From Chionis minor (lineage: Eukaryota > Chordata > Aves > Charadriiformes > Chionididae), in contig VZSF01008486.1 in NCBI GenBank assembly GCA_013398295.1, positions 248,001 through 312,000 on the forward strand: DNA of 64,000 bases. The letters are read 5' to 3'. A model generated the notes under the pieces. The model searched no databases. It was not told where the DNA came from and was given only the letters and a program-made list of their open reading frames with translations. The position numbers were made by a program, and so were the translations under genes. Position 1 is the first letter of the stretch. Each line of letters begins with the position of its first letter. Shown in pieces: positions 1 to 11,710 of the stretch.

Positions 1-118
1 GTTTGTTTTGGTGGTGTTATCTCTGTTTGGGGTTTTTGTTGTGGGTTTGTTTTTTGGTTTTTTGTTTTTTGGGGTTTTTTTGTGGGGGAGGAGGGGTGGT
101 GTTGTTCTGTTGTCTTTT
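1..118. repeat. T/G-rich low-complexity tract
   Basis: The first ~118 bases are almost only T and G on the + strand, with repeated GTTTT and GGTTTTTTG-like words. It may be the edge of a longer simple repeat cut by the window border. The short open frames across it are compositional artefacts. Confidence 0.75.
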
Positions 119-2129
119 TATCAGTGCATTTGGTATTCCAGTGTGACCAATAAAACATGGTGGGTGCATCAATGGTATTACTGCTGTTTCTTGTATGTTA
201 TAGATCAGCTGCATCCCCCTTCAGTTAGGAGCCTGGTAGGCATCAGCTGTTCGACAGACAGTAGAGAGCGTTGCGTACCTTTAGCAATCTGAATCGCTCC
301 CTGAAGATGTCAATCTCTTTTCATTAACTATGGAGGAAGATTATAGTGTTCCGCTTAACTAACTTCTAATTACTGTATAGACCAAAGGGACTGTCTTTTA
401 AAAGTTACATTATTTCTAGCACAAGTTGAAGTAATCCGTTATAATGGTATTATTTTGATAAATTATTAACAGTGGCTCTGGAAGGAATTTGGAGCATGAA
501 AAAGAATTTCTCCATTGGAAGCCTGAAACCACTGTCACAGAACAGAAACGGTTTACTTTTGCAGCCTCAGTTCTACTCAAGGCATGCAGGAATGAAAAGT
601 AAGAGTCAATAATGAGAAACTTGCACTATAACGCCTCATTTTAAAATTGCAGGGTAATATTATTTTGTAATTCATAGACATCTCACGGGACTGCAGTTTA
701 CCTATATAGTCTTATAGTAATCACCTCTGGCTCTTCCTTCAGTAAGTAGCCAACAGACTTGAAATCTTTGCATGAGAAGCCTGCTTAGGACTCTACGTTA
801 TTTCATGTTCTGAAACCTTTTGTAAATGTGTGGAATAATCACTTTTATCCTACTGATAGGTGGTGAGTGTTGGTTTCGTGTACATAGTGAACCTTACCTG
901 CCTTTCTTAACATCCGACCCTAACAAATACAAATATTTGGAAAAGCCCTCTTCCAACCCACCTCTTGAAAAAGAGATTGCTCTAGGGATCATTTCAGGCA
1001 TTTTAGCCTTTGCCTGCAGTGGTCAGCTGATGCTCTGGGTCACGTATTTCTTTTTTTACAGTCTGTGGAGTGTGGCTTTTGGGGAGCAGGCCTGCTCGTT
1101 AGGAGCTGGTGGATTTTAGCACAGTTGTCTCAATGTGCCCACTTTCTCTCTTGCAGTGAAACATCTTAACTTTGTAGTGGCAGGTGAGAGCCTCCAACCC
1201 TAAGGAAACATTAGCTTTGGAAGAGGAATATTGTTAGTGCCATGAGCTTGTAGAATATATGAACTCAGCATATTTTGCTATTAAATGAAGCCCTTTCCCA
1301 CATTCTCAGGGGCTAGTGGTTTAAAGTACAGCTAGCTGCATGACTAGCACCTTTTTCTTCCTATCTCAATCTTGCGACCTCTTGGAGATAGTGGCATCTC
1401 TGTTACAACAGCAGCATTAATTAAATTATTGCGAGTACAGGAAACATTTAACCAGTACAGGCTTCTACCACGATATCTTTACTCTAGACTTACTACTTGT
1501 AGGAATGTTTTGGTTATAGAGCAAGCCTAATCTTCAGGCAGGTATTAACTGCAGTCACTTCTGGTATTTTAGTCACTTAAACCAAGAAAACTTTAGCCAC
1601 ACCAAAGAAAATGCTACCAAAGCAAATGCAGCCAAAGAATGCCTCAGAGTTTTGAGACATTGGCATAATTTTAAAACTCATGTACATGAAGCTTCTAGTG
1701 AAGGCACGTAGAGTTTTCAAAGATCCTGATAGCCTCCGTTTCCTGTTAAGATCTGTGAAGAAAGAACAGTTTGAAAACAAAGCAGTTTATTCAGGTTGAT
1801 TTAGGTACTAAAATTTATGGGATCTTTTGGTTTTCCTTTGGGAATTTAGATGTACCTTCATTCTCAGGGACTGCTGCTGGAGACAAGCGGTGCTCTCCTC
1901 AGTAGCTATACTGCCTGTTTTGCAGCAGAACAGGCAGGTAGCATGAGAAAAGGGGTGGCAGAAAAGGCACAAGACAGAAGGAAAACTGGAAGCAATCTGG
2001 CTTCAGCTCCTATGTTCACCAAACCCTTTCCATTCACACATCCTCTTCTCTGTAAGGATTTGGGGGGGAAATGAGGTGATAATATATTAATGGGGAGATG
2101 GAGTAGGTACATACAGGCTATGGAAACAG
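119..2129. other. Non-coding, nothing recognised
   Basis: Mixed-composition, mildly AT-rich DNA. The open frames (for example 826-1119, 97 codons) resemble no protein family I know and have no supporting context. No repeat family or RNA gene was recognised. Confidence 0.5.
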
Positions 2130-2362
2130 GACAAAAAAAGAAGGGGGACTTCTAGAGAAAAGACGAGCCTACTGTGTTTAGTGGCAGAAGGAAAAGCAAA
2201 GCAAAAGGAAAAGGAATGAGCGAGGAGACAGAACAGAAGATCGGGAAGTCCTGAAGGGAACTGGAGAGAGGAGAACAGAGTTCAGCAATGCAGAGATAGA
2301 AACTGTAAGAAATGAAGGGAAAATATGTAGGAGAAATAAGTAGAAGAAAGTATAAGAAAAAA
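2130..2362 (+). repeat. Polypurine-biased tract
   Basis: The + strand is strongly A/G biased for more than 200 bases, made of short GAAGGAAAAG- and GAGAGGAG-like words. It is not a simple tandem repeat. Long purine strands can form triplex DNA, but nothing here shows a function. Confidence 0.55.
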
Positions 2363-2993
2363 AATATATACCCATGTTACTGAATTTACTGAAGTTAATG
2401 CATTTATTTTTGCTTCTCCCTTTTACTGCCTTTCCCTAAAAGTGACTTGTGGTTGGGGGGGGCTCACTGTGTGGTGTCTCATCCGTGCTTAGAGCCGATC
2501 TTTTTTTTTTTTTACAGATTGCTGAACTTTAGTGCTGTGAAGACCTGAGCCTGTTTTGATGTGTCAAATCAAACATCAGAATGACTAGCTGCCTTTAGAA
2601 ATGTAGATTGGTGTTTCTAAGATTTTGAAGAAAGTTCTGCTTGGATAGGGAGCTGTTTCGTCTTTGCTTATTGGGTTTTTTTATTCATATCCTCATGCTG
2701 ATTTTTGATCTGGTGGTCCAATCCATATTTCAGCCAGTAATGAAAATATCACAATCCAAGGATTGCAAAATGATCTTAGAAAAACGTGCTACTGTGAAAC
2801 TTGACATTTTCGTAGGCGCCTCTGTTGCAAAGTGATTCTAAGTTCCAGGAGAAGATTGTAATGGAATTGAAGAGATGCCTTAAAATGCCTTAGGCTGACT
2901 CCATATATTAAACTGAGCAGTTCAGAAGCCAAGAGTTTGTGATTCGATATCTAGCCTGATTTAATAAGAGTTTAACATAAATAAGCCTCTCTC

Positions 2994-3497
2994 TGTGCCC
3001 TGGTTTCAGCTGGGATAGAGTTAATTTTCTTTCTAGCAGCTGCTGTGTTTTGGATTTAGTATGAGAATAATGTTGATAAAACATACTGGTTTTGTTGTTG
3101 CTAAGTAATGCTTATATTAAGTTGAGGACTTTTTCAGCTTCCCATAGAAACTGAGCGGGAGCATAAACAGGACAAGCTGGCCAAAGGAATATTCCATACC
3201 ATGGAGATCATGCTCGTATATAAATTGGGGTTGGGAGCAAAAATCTACAATTGCTGCTTGGGAAAGGCTGGGCAATCAGTCGTCGGGTGGTGAGAGCAAT
3301 TGAATTACATCACTTTATTTTGTATATTCTTTTGCCATTATTATTTTTTTCTCTGCTGTTACTGTTCTGTTAAACTCTTTATCTCAACCCATGAGGGTTT
3401 TTTCCCCCTCCTTTTTCTCCCTCTTCGCCCTCTCCTGCTGGGAGAGTGAGTGAATGGCTGCGTGGTCCTAGATGCCGGCTGGGGTCAAACCACAACA
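2994..3497 (+). mobile_element. Solo LTR, avian ERVL type
   Basis: The segment opens TGTGCCCTGGTTTCAGCTGG and closes AAACCACAACA, the TG...CA ends of a widespread avian ERVL-type LTR. Inside are the conserved GGGATAGAGTTAATTTTCTT block, an AAAGGAATATTCCATACCATG block, a TATA box (TATATAAA, 3217-3224) and TTATCTCAACCCA near the 3' end. No retroviral genes follow, so it is a solo LTR, probably left by LTR-LTR recombination. The flanking 5-mers (ctctc and atgta) do not match, so either the exact ends are off by a few bases or the target duplication has decayed. It is of the same LTR type as 45549-46143. Confidence 0.85.
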
Positions 3498-3689
3498 ATG
3501 TAAGAGTTACCATAGTGTCAAAGAACCCCAGAGCCAGCGTAGAACCTGAAATAACCCGTCACTAAACTCTCATTCTTAACCATTATTACAGTGAGGTAAC
3601 ACCAAATGATCACGAGTTTGTTCTGTATTATCCCACAACTTAGGAAACAAATGTGGGTCCTCCTAGGTACTGCATAAAACCAGAACAAC

Positions 3690-4480
3690 GGGGAGCTTTG
3701 AAAGGTCGTGGATGACTGGAGCAAGTACTGGAGACAGGAGTGGCGTTTGCAGCTGCGGAAGAGTTTTGGTGCTCTGGTAGTAGATGAGGGCCAGGAAGCT
3801 CTCTCCTGCAAAGCACCTGAGCTGGCTGAGCCCGAACCATGCCCCCTGGAAATGCAGATAGGAGTCGGAGACTCCCTGCTATGAGAGACGGAAGCTCCCA
3901 CTCGCTGCCCCAGCATCCTGTCTGGGGAGGTTTGTTGATGGGCCGACGTCTGGGACGCCGTGGAGAATGTGCTGAGTCTTGTCAGGGCCTTGGACTTCTA
4001 CTCCCTGCTGCTCTTCCACAGGGTGACCAGCAGTACTGCCAGGGGAGACGTGACTACCTTGCTGCAGGGCGAGTCAGAGACACAGGTGCCCAGGTGGTTT
4101 CTCCTTAACCCTGCTGGTGAGGGGGGAGGCTGGAGGAATGGGTGGATCCCGTAGCCCAACTATTTGCACCGCTGGTGCCAAAAATGAGGAGTTGGCTTTT
4201 ATGACGAAGGGGTGTCCCTTCTTTAAGGACTATGAACTGCTGGGATTAAATGAGATTCACCTCAGCAAGTGGGGCCAAAGCTGTGTTTGTGCTGTATCTA
4301 GAAGGATCCACGGTTCTTTCCAAAGCGCTGTGGTAACGTGAGAAATACATAGTCGTGATCATGTGCCTGGCCAACCTGGGGACAACTGTTAGTAGGAGTA
4401 ACGGGAGGGAGATGAGAACCCACAATCAAGTGAGGAGGTGGTGGACCAGGTTGGTAGGCATGATGTTTTCTGTCTTCATA
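3690..4480 (+). mobile_element. Possible old CR1 5'-region fragment
   Basis: Several phrases, notably around 4165-4290 (GGTGCCAAAAATGAGGAG, then GAGATTCACCTCAGCAAGTG) and 4360-4460, resemble from memory the 5' part of long avian CR1 elements. The short ORFs are broken and out of frame with each other. No 3' end of the same element follows, which is unusual for CR1, whose copies are normally 5'-truncated. The assignment is tentative; the segment could instead be another old repeat. Confidence 0.35.
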
Positions 4481-7400
4481 TTTAACAATCTAACTTAATG
4501 ATCAGCCTTTGCCATATTTCTAGAATAAGTTTAGCACGTTCTTTTCCAAATTAATAATACTTTGCATTTACCCTACAGTTTTCATTGCCAGCATTCCTCC
4601 CAGACATCCCTCCAGCACAATTGTGGGATAAACAAGAGTTACTGTCTTTTTAGAGAAGGGAATTGTATTGTACAGTGAAAAAAAAATGAACTAGGACTGA
4701 TTGATAATTTAAAATTAAGAGTTAAAGAGCCTCTTACTCCCAATTATACCTCAGACTGGTAATTCACATCTTTCCTAAGGTGTGATCCTAAGAGGTGGAG
4801 ATGGGATTTGTTTCTGGGACTCTCAGATCGTAAGGAAGTATCTAAACCACAGTGAATATTGTTAAAAAGGGAGAGTCTGGGTAACAACTCTGTGAAGCTA
4901 GACTTTGTTTTCCTTTGCTTTTTTTACAGTTATCTGTGACTGAAATGGGATGTTTGTTTTCTGATTGTCTGGAACTCTTCTCTGACACTAAAAGTTTGTT
5001 TTTATTTTTGTATCAGAGTGAGAAGGGAGAAAAACCCAAACCCTTCGTTGGCTCTATGTGAATTCTTCTCAGTATTTCCATTTTACTTCTAAATGAAAAA
5101 AATATTGGCACTGAAAATTGCACCTGAGGCATTGGAAGAGTAGCTGCTTTTGAAAACATTATTCTCACTTTTTAGGTGCAAATTCAATCATGAACCACAC
5201 AATAATGTTTGAAAAACACAACGTTTTTAGATAGAGATTTTGATTAAGCTTGTTGCATCCCACTCCTTGCTTCATTTTTATTCCACTCTCCTCTCTCTGC
5301 TTTCTCATTCTTAGTAGGTTTTTTTCATAGTATTGTTTTACAATGTTCCAAATGAAATGACTATGGGTCTATCTTGGATTCCTGCACCAACTCACTTCTG
5401 CTGCAACAAAGGCAGATTTGTGAATCTCATTTGCTCCTTTGCTCCCTCTTTCTTTTTGTGCAACCTTGTACAAGGGAGAAATGTCTTTCAGATGTCTTCA
5501 ACTGAATATTTTATTCCAGTGACGAGGCTTGGGTAATTCTTAGGTAGTCCTGTATATTCACATTCGTGAGCTCTTTATGTGTCTCATCTTTCATTTGAAT
5601 AAAATGAAGCAATTTGTTTAAATGTAATAACATTGCATAATATTATAGTAATGTTTTTAATATTACTATGATATTTATAATATTTCATTAAATGGGGTGT
5701 CAGGTAATTTAAATTCACTGTGCTCACATTTTATGATAGTGACTTTTTACTGTCTAACTGTTCAGCTACCCTTTTCTCTTAGTTTTTATATCTTTTTATT
5801 TCCGAACTAAACATTACTGTTTTGAAAGACAAATGTTATCATAGTAGCCATTAATTATGGTATTAAGTATTAATACCAGTGTTCAAACACCCACATCTTT
5901 CAAAGGCTACGTCCACGTTATCGAGCAATGAGGCACAATCGGAGGGGGTCACGTTATTAAGACAATTGGTGTTGAGAGCCCCACAACTAGACTACAGGTG
6001 GTTTAGGGGATTTACTTCACACTAGAGCTCGTCGTGTCTGCTGGACTGAAATGTCACCTCGGTGCTTGAGGTTCAGAGAGGTCTGAAGAAAAGCTCTAGC
6101 GCCAACCCTTGCCCTCTGGCCTGGGGGATGTTCACAGGGTAAAATGAAAGCATCAGCGCTGGTTGCACATCACCGCCCCTGCTGCTGTTGCCTGAGATGT
6201 GGTCCCGCGCTCCAAAAAAATAAGGAAGATTGAAACTCATGATAACTGCTAATAAATATCCACAGAGCCAAGTTCTGTCTTGCTGGTACACACACGCACA
6301 TCGAAGTGCCTGCGGGTCGTGCGGTTTTGGTAGAGTTTTCTGCTCTGATTTTGGCTCTGGTCTGTGCTGGTGAACAGCAGCGACGTGTGCTGTAATGGAA
6401 GGTTGAAGAGCGTTCTGGGACAGGGCCCTCCACCCACAGTGTGCACAGCACATTTGTTCATGCCTGAGCCTTGACCTGGAAACGTCAGCTTCACATCGTT
6501 TTAATCCAGTCCTGCTCACAGTCACAAGTGGAGCTGTTGCTGGGCAGAATATCTTAACATCACATTTGTTGCATGTGCAATTACATGGGCTTGCCTATCC
6601 AGAAGCTGTTCATCCGACCAGACAGGTATAAACTTTCAACTGAATCTTATGTCTCTGGTCATATTTCAGAACTTTAAACTTACAAGCAGAAAGATCATAA
6701 TCCTGAAGATGAAACACTAGGTAATCAAATTACAGGCATTTAAACTTTACGCTAAAATACAGTGTGCAGTTTTTACAGAACAGACCTTTTTTCACTCTCT
6801 TTCATACAGGATTTAGGTTCTTACTTGGCAAAAACGTGCACTGAAACCATGGGGACTATTTATGAAGAAGAGATTTCAAAGTCATTCTTAGTGTCGTTTT
6901 GGTACCAGATAGCATCCTGCTACTCTTTGAAGCTGATCATGTTTTCTTAGGATAAAAAACGCCACAAAGGTTTCCCTGGCTGACAGAATGTCTGGCTTGA
7001 TAGCTGTGGCTGAAAACAACAACCGCATCTTGCAGTACCTTTTAAACCGTGTTTGCAAGACAGCTGACAAATAACTTCAAAGACTTTTCTAGGCTTAAAT
7101 ACTTCTCAAGTGTGACAAAACAGAGTGAGTCAGAGTAGGAGAGGAAGCCAGCTGGGGAGCTGTAGGCAAAAACATTGATTGCTGTTAGAAACGGCAAACA
7201 TTTAACCTTCAAATAAGCAAAATATTCTTTATTTTGCAACAGCTTCATTACTAACAGCCAGCATTTTATTTTAAATTCCCGACTGTCGGCAACAGTGGAG
7301 CTTACTGTGGTTTCCACAGAGCAGTTAAACCACAGTTCCCCAGTTTGTGTATACAGTACCACGAAGTCTGTGTCGTCCCTCAGTCTGCAGAGCGATCTCC

Positions 7401-9379
7401 TGGGACGGTTTACCTCCAAAGCAGACAAAATAAGGTGTTTTTCCTCTGGAAGGTCTGAAGGCCTCTGGTAACGCTACTCAACCTTCATCACGTCCTACTT
7501 CCCGGTGACGTCTGTGGGGTTTTTCACAAGTCAGAGTGGACAAAACTGCTTGGCAAAACCCTACCAGCGCAGAGAAGCTGGTCGTGATGGTGCCACTGAC
7601 ATGCTGTGTCTTACGGCAGAAATGAGGCAAACTGGAGCTGATGTGGGTTAGTGCCAGGGTGGTGTTTCTTCTCTAGAAGAGAAATGAGACATTGAAAAGG
7701 AGAGAGAAATCCCTTGCCTACACACAGGTCTCGGACACCTGACTTCTAACCCTGCTCCTGACAGTGAGGTCACTCCCTGTATCCCTCGCTCTACAGCAAC
7801 ACACCACATCGCGCTTGCAAGTTTACTACACCAGAATTTCTAGCAGGCTGATAGACTCTTAGTTGAAGACACTCCTATTGTTACTTTCAGTCGTGACTGT
7901 GAGGAATAGCTAACTAAAATATATTTCTGTGCCATCTCCCACAATGGGAGAAGTTTGAAGATCACATAGCGATAGCAAAACAATTGGATCTGTAATTTGT
8001 AAAAAATGCAAAAATATGCCTTGGAAATAGGGTTCATTCTGCTGTAGGTATCAATTCTATAAAGACTTGAACTAGTGAACTCCATACAATGTGTCGATGT
8101 AAATGTGTATTTAGTCTCCACAGAGGCAGGTGGAGGAATGAAAAGGAACTTACGGTGACAGTATTACTCATAGAAACATTTTAGGCTACTGCCCTCTCAT
8201 CTGAATTGATGTAATTCTTATCTGCCATAGTAAGACAAATAGGAAATGCTATAATACTGGATTTCTATACCATACATACCATCGGAATTACTGTGGATTT
8301 CAGTAACAGCTTTCCTCAATATGCAGTGCAGAGCTTTAGCTCTAGGTGAGTTGATGAATATAGGAAGCTTTGTGTTAATCTCATGCTAAATAATTCATCA
8401 GATTTTTTTCCTGTACGACAATAGTCTTAAAATGGGTGAAATGGATGCCATTGCAGTGCAGGTGAACGTCACGCTGAAGTTTCACTGTGGGACTGCAAAA
8501 AATCAAAAGTCACTAGCCAACTCTTGCTATCAATCTTCACAAGGAAGGCAGACATTATTTTTTTTTTTTCAAATTTGTCAGTACTTGGCTTATAAAGGCT
8601 TCCATGTTGAGTTGTCCTGAAGCATGTCATAAACCCTGAATTAAAGTCAACGTTTTTGTTGACTTCACTGTTTGCAGGATCAGGCCTGGCATCGTCAACG
8701 GAATTGACTAGGCTTTGGAATTGGCATGGTTTAGCATCAAATCTTCATGCAGTGGAAATGAAAACTTGACTAGACAAAGACTCCTCCAAAGTCATATACC
8801 AATGCTGAAATTTAAGTTCCTGAAGGAAAATAAGAACTGCTATTGCAGCTGATACGATCAAATTTAGGGAATCAGAAATTCAGCAGAAGTCAATTCAGCT
8901 CTCCCGCTGACTTTCCTGGGTCTCAAACTTCTCACCTTATCTGTAGAAACGGGTACAATTACTAGTAGTAGAGCTTTTGGACCACTTTGAATCCTTAATG
9001 AAGGCAGACTAGGGATTGTGCTTGTCTTAGGTAGTGCTCATTGTATTGGATGGGTCTGGATTGATTCCAAGTAAGCTCATGCCCTCGGAGGATTTGACTC
9101 TCTCTTGGCGTTGTATTTGTACATTTGTTTGGAGCTTTCTACTGTGGTAAAATAATCTTCCCAGGTTCCCATTTTGTGACACAAAGGAGTGCTATTTGTC
9201 AAGATAGGCCCTATGTTTATTGCACTCAGATATTTTTTTTGCCGCTCTTGGCAAGCAGACTATTTTGCAGACAATACTCAGAAAGCAGGATTGACATCTT
9301 GGGTTGTACCATTCGGAGAGGCCTCGATAAACTTGGAGTGAGCCAACAGAAGCCTTGGGAAGTTCAGCATGGAGAAAGA
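4481..9379. other. Non-coding, AT-rich
   Basis: No exon, RNA gene or clear transposon was recognised. An AT-rich imperfect hairpin lies at 5639-5675. The open frames near 6.1-6.5 kb and 7.0-7.4 kb on the minus strand overlap in several frames and show no family motif. Confidence 0.5.
5639..5675. repeat. AT-rich inverted repeat (hairpin)
   Basis: The 14-bp arms AATATTATAGTAAT and ATTACTATGATATT are complementary except for one position and are separated by a 9-base loop. It could extrude as a small cruciform or be chance in AT-rich DNA. Confidence 0.6.
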
Positions 9380-10095
9380 GCAAGTTCTGACTGGGGCACA
9401 GAGAACTCCCATGCACTGGTACAGGGTGGGAACTGGTTGGCTGATAAACTACCATGCTGGGAAGGACCTGGGTGCTACGTGAACATCAAGCTGAATGTGA
9501 GCTCTTCTCAAAAATAAAGCAAGTCACCTGCTGGGCAATGTGAGAAGTATGTCCGGTAGACAAGAGGGTAAGTATCCCCTACCAGGGAAGCAGCACCTGG
9601 AATACTGTCTCCAATTTCCACCCTCATGGTTCAAGAAGGTTATTGAGAATGTGGTCCAGAGGAAGGCTACCAAGATGATGAGGGACCCTACAGCACACAA
9701 GCTAAGAGGAGAGGTTGAGGGAGGTGGTCTTGTTTAGTCATGTGAAAAAGAGGTAAAGGGATGATTTAATGTGAGCCAGCAACTACCTGAAGGTAAATTA
9801 TGAAGATGATGGAGCCATACTCTCTTTGGGTATAACACGGGACCACAACCACAAATTACAGGTTGGGAGGTTCAGGGTTGGACACGAGGAAAAAATTCTG
9901 CCCCAGGAGGGTGGGACAGCCCTGGGACAGGCTGCCAGAGGTGGTGTGGTGCCTCATTCCTTCAATGCTTTCAACACCTTGGTGCTAGTGCAGCCAGCGC
10001 CTAAGGGAGCACCTTGGCTGGGGCTGGCAGTGGTGCTCCTCTGAGTGGGAGGGTGGATCGGTGACCCTCAGAGATCCCTTCCAACCAACGCTGTA
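9380..10095 (+). mobile_element. Degenerate CR1 retrotransposon, 3' part
   Basis: Scattered CR1 phrases occur in the correct order: GAAGGACCTGGG (~9462), GCAGCACCTGGAATACTG (~9589), GTCCAGAGGAAGGCTACCAAGATGATGAGGG (~9654-9684), a run matching the dispersed-tail coding region, GGACAGGCTGCCAGAGG (~9924) and the terminal GAGATCCCTTCCAACC (~10070). The reading frame is broken by many stops and indels, so this is one of the oldest copies in the window. It lies about 1 kb upstream of the FUT4 tandem repeat. Confidence 0.7.
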
Positions 10096-10960
10096 CGGTG
10101 GAGCGGAGGCAGCAGGACACCGATTATAACCACAGCTGTTGGCATTTCTTCTACTTCATGAGTGCTTACAACATGGACAATGGAAGTCTGCAAGTGCTTT
10201 TGTGTGCAGTTAGTAAGTTACAACCTAGTTACTAACCTAGCACCAACCTCACACACACAACCTTCTTTACTTTGGCGGGGTCAACAGGCTTGAATCACTT
10301 TTCTACTAATACAGAGACAAATCACAGGGCCTTGACCCATGCGGTGTGTAAAAGCTGTGCCGCGATCCACATGGTCACTGAGAATTTATGCCTGGCGTAA
10401 CTCCGGTGCCTTCAGCAGACCTGTGTGAGTGGACCTTGGATCTACACCTGATGGATACGAAAATGCACAGGGTTGGAGCGGGAAACGCTGGTCCTCTATG
10501 AACAGTCTCTGAACTCTGAGAATCAGTGATCTCTCCGTTCACCAAAGCAAATGACCCGAGGGAAAAACAGTTTTGAGCCTATCTGATAGACTTTTTCACA
10601 CCAGCTCCGTCAAACAGAGCTGGAAAAATTAATTATCTGGCAACCATAAGGTTTTGTAGTTTTTAAATAGCTGCAAGATTTAAAAATTTTAACGCAAACA
10701 TATGTGGTTCTAAGAAAGTTTTAAAAAGACCCAAAAAAAAATTCCTCTGATTTCTTTTCTTTTAGTTTTTCAAATTGTTAAACCTTTTAGAGGTGCTTGA
10801 AGGTGTTTGAATTTGACAGGAATTCAAAGCTACTGTGGCTGCTGTCACTTTTTTTTTTTTTTTTGCTAAGTAAGTGACTTGCTCAAACCTTCTCTCAATT
10901 TCACCCTCTAAATTGCAGCTGTTTTAAAAGAAAATTCCCTTTCTCTTCCAAAGTACTTCT
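10096..10960. other. Non-coding DNA upstream of FUT4
   Basis: No gene or repeat family was recognised. A 16-base T run ends near 10864. Any FUT4 promoter could lie here, nearer the tandem repeat or in the gap; I see no convincing core promoter element. Confidence 0.45.
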
Positions 10961-11166
10961 TTGCCAGGCTACCAAATGCAGCATGTGAGCCATAGTGTGG
11001 GAAAACCCTTTTGCCGGAATGTAGAACCTCTGACTCCGGGAAGAAGTAAGCGAGGAGGTGCAGGGGAAGCGGCGGAGTGGTCCTGCTCTCTCCTGAGATG
11101 GTGCCGGCCTTCGTGGCGTGGGTGGCAGGGCTCTCCTGGGCCCGTGGTCCTCTGCCCTGTGCTCCT

Positions 11167-11374
11167 GCCATTGCCCACACGCTGCCTGTGGCCACCTCAG
11201 TGAGCCCCAGGGCTGCTATTGCCCACACAGTGCCTGTGGCCACCTCAGTGATCCTGGGGATGCCATTGCCTACATGGTGCCCATGGCCACCTCAGTGAGT
11301 CCCAGGGCTGCCATGGCGGTGCCTGCCCATGGTCACCTCAGTGAGCCCAGGGTGGCCATGGCCTGCACCTGCCC
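11167..11374 (+). repeat. ~48-bp GC-rich tandem repeat
   Basis: About four and a half copies begin at 11167, 11215, 11262, 11310 and 11355, with spacings of 48, 47, 48 and 45 bp. Each has GCCATTGCC-like, GTGCCTGTGGCCACC and TCAGTGAGCCCCAGGGCTG-like blocks. The array runs directly into the assembly gap, so its true copy number is unknown. A unit of 48 is a multiple of three, which keeps several frames open, but the deduced peptides do not resemble the N-terminus of a fucosyltransferase. Confidence 0.85.
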
Positions 11375-11710
11375 NNNNNNNNNNNNNNNNNNNNNNNNNN
11401 NNNNNNNNNNNNNNNNNNNNNNNNNNNNNNNNNNNNNNNNNNNNNNNNNNNNNNNNNNNNNNNNNNNNNNNNNNNNNNNNNNNNNNNNNNNNNNNNNNNN
11501 NNNNNNNNNNNNNNNNNNNNNNNNNNNNNNNNNNNNNNNNNNNNNNNNNNNNNNNNNNNNNNNNNNNNNNNNNNNNNNNNNNNNNNNNNNNNNNNNNNNN
11601 NNNNNNNNNNNNNNNNNNNNNNNNNNNNNNNNNNNNNNNNNNNNNNNNNNNNNNNNNNNNNNNNNNNNNNNNNNNNNNNNNNNNNNNNNNNNNNNNNNNN
11701 NNNNNNNNNN
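11375..11710. other. Assembly gap (336 N)
   Basis: The run of Ns lies between a GC-rich tandem repeat and the very GC-rich FUT4 coding exon. Its length may be an estimate or placeholder. It should contain the missing start of FUT4, and any frame drawn across it is meaningless. Confidence 0.99.

Noticed and set aside
826..1119. 97-codon hydrophobic frame as a small membrane protein
   Set aside because: A frame of this length is expected by chance, there is no known family, and no gene context.
6073..6525. 150-codon minus-strand frame
   Set aside because: Overlaps two other frames on the same strand with no family motif or codon signal I can support.
11077..11298. ATG-initiated frame upstream of the gap as a possible FUT4 N-terminus
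   Set aside because: It terminates before the gap and encodes the 48-bp repeat, not a signal-anchor.
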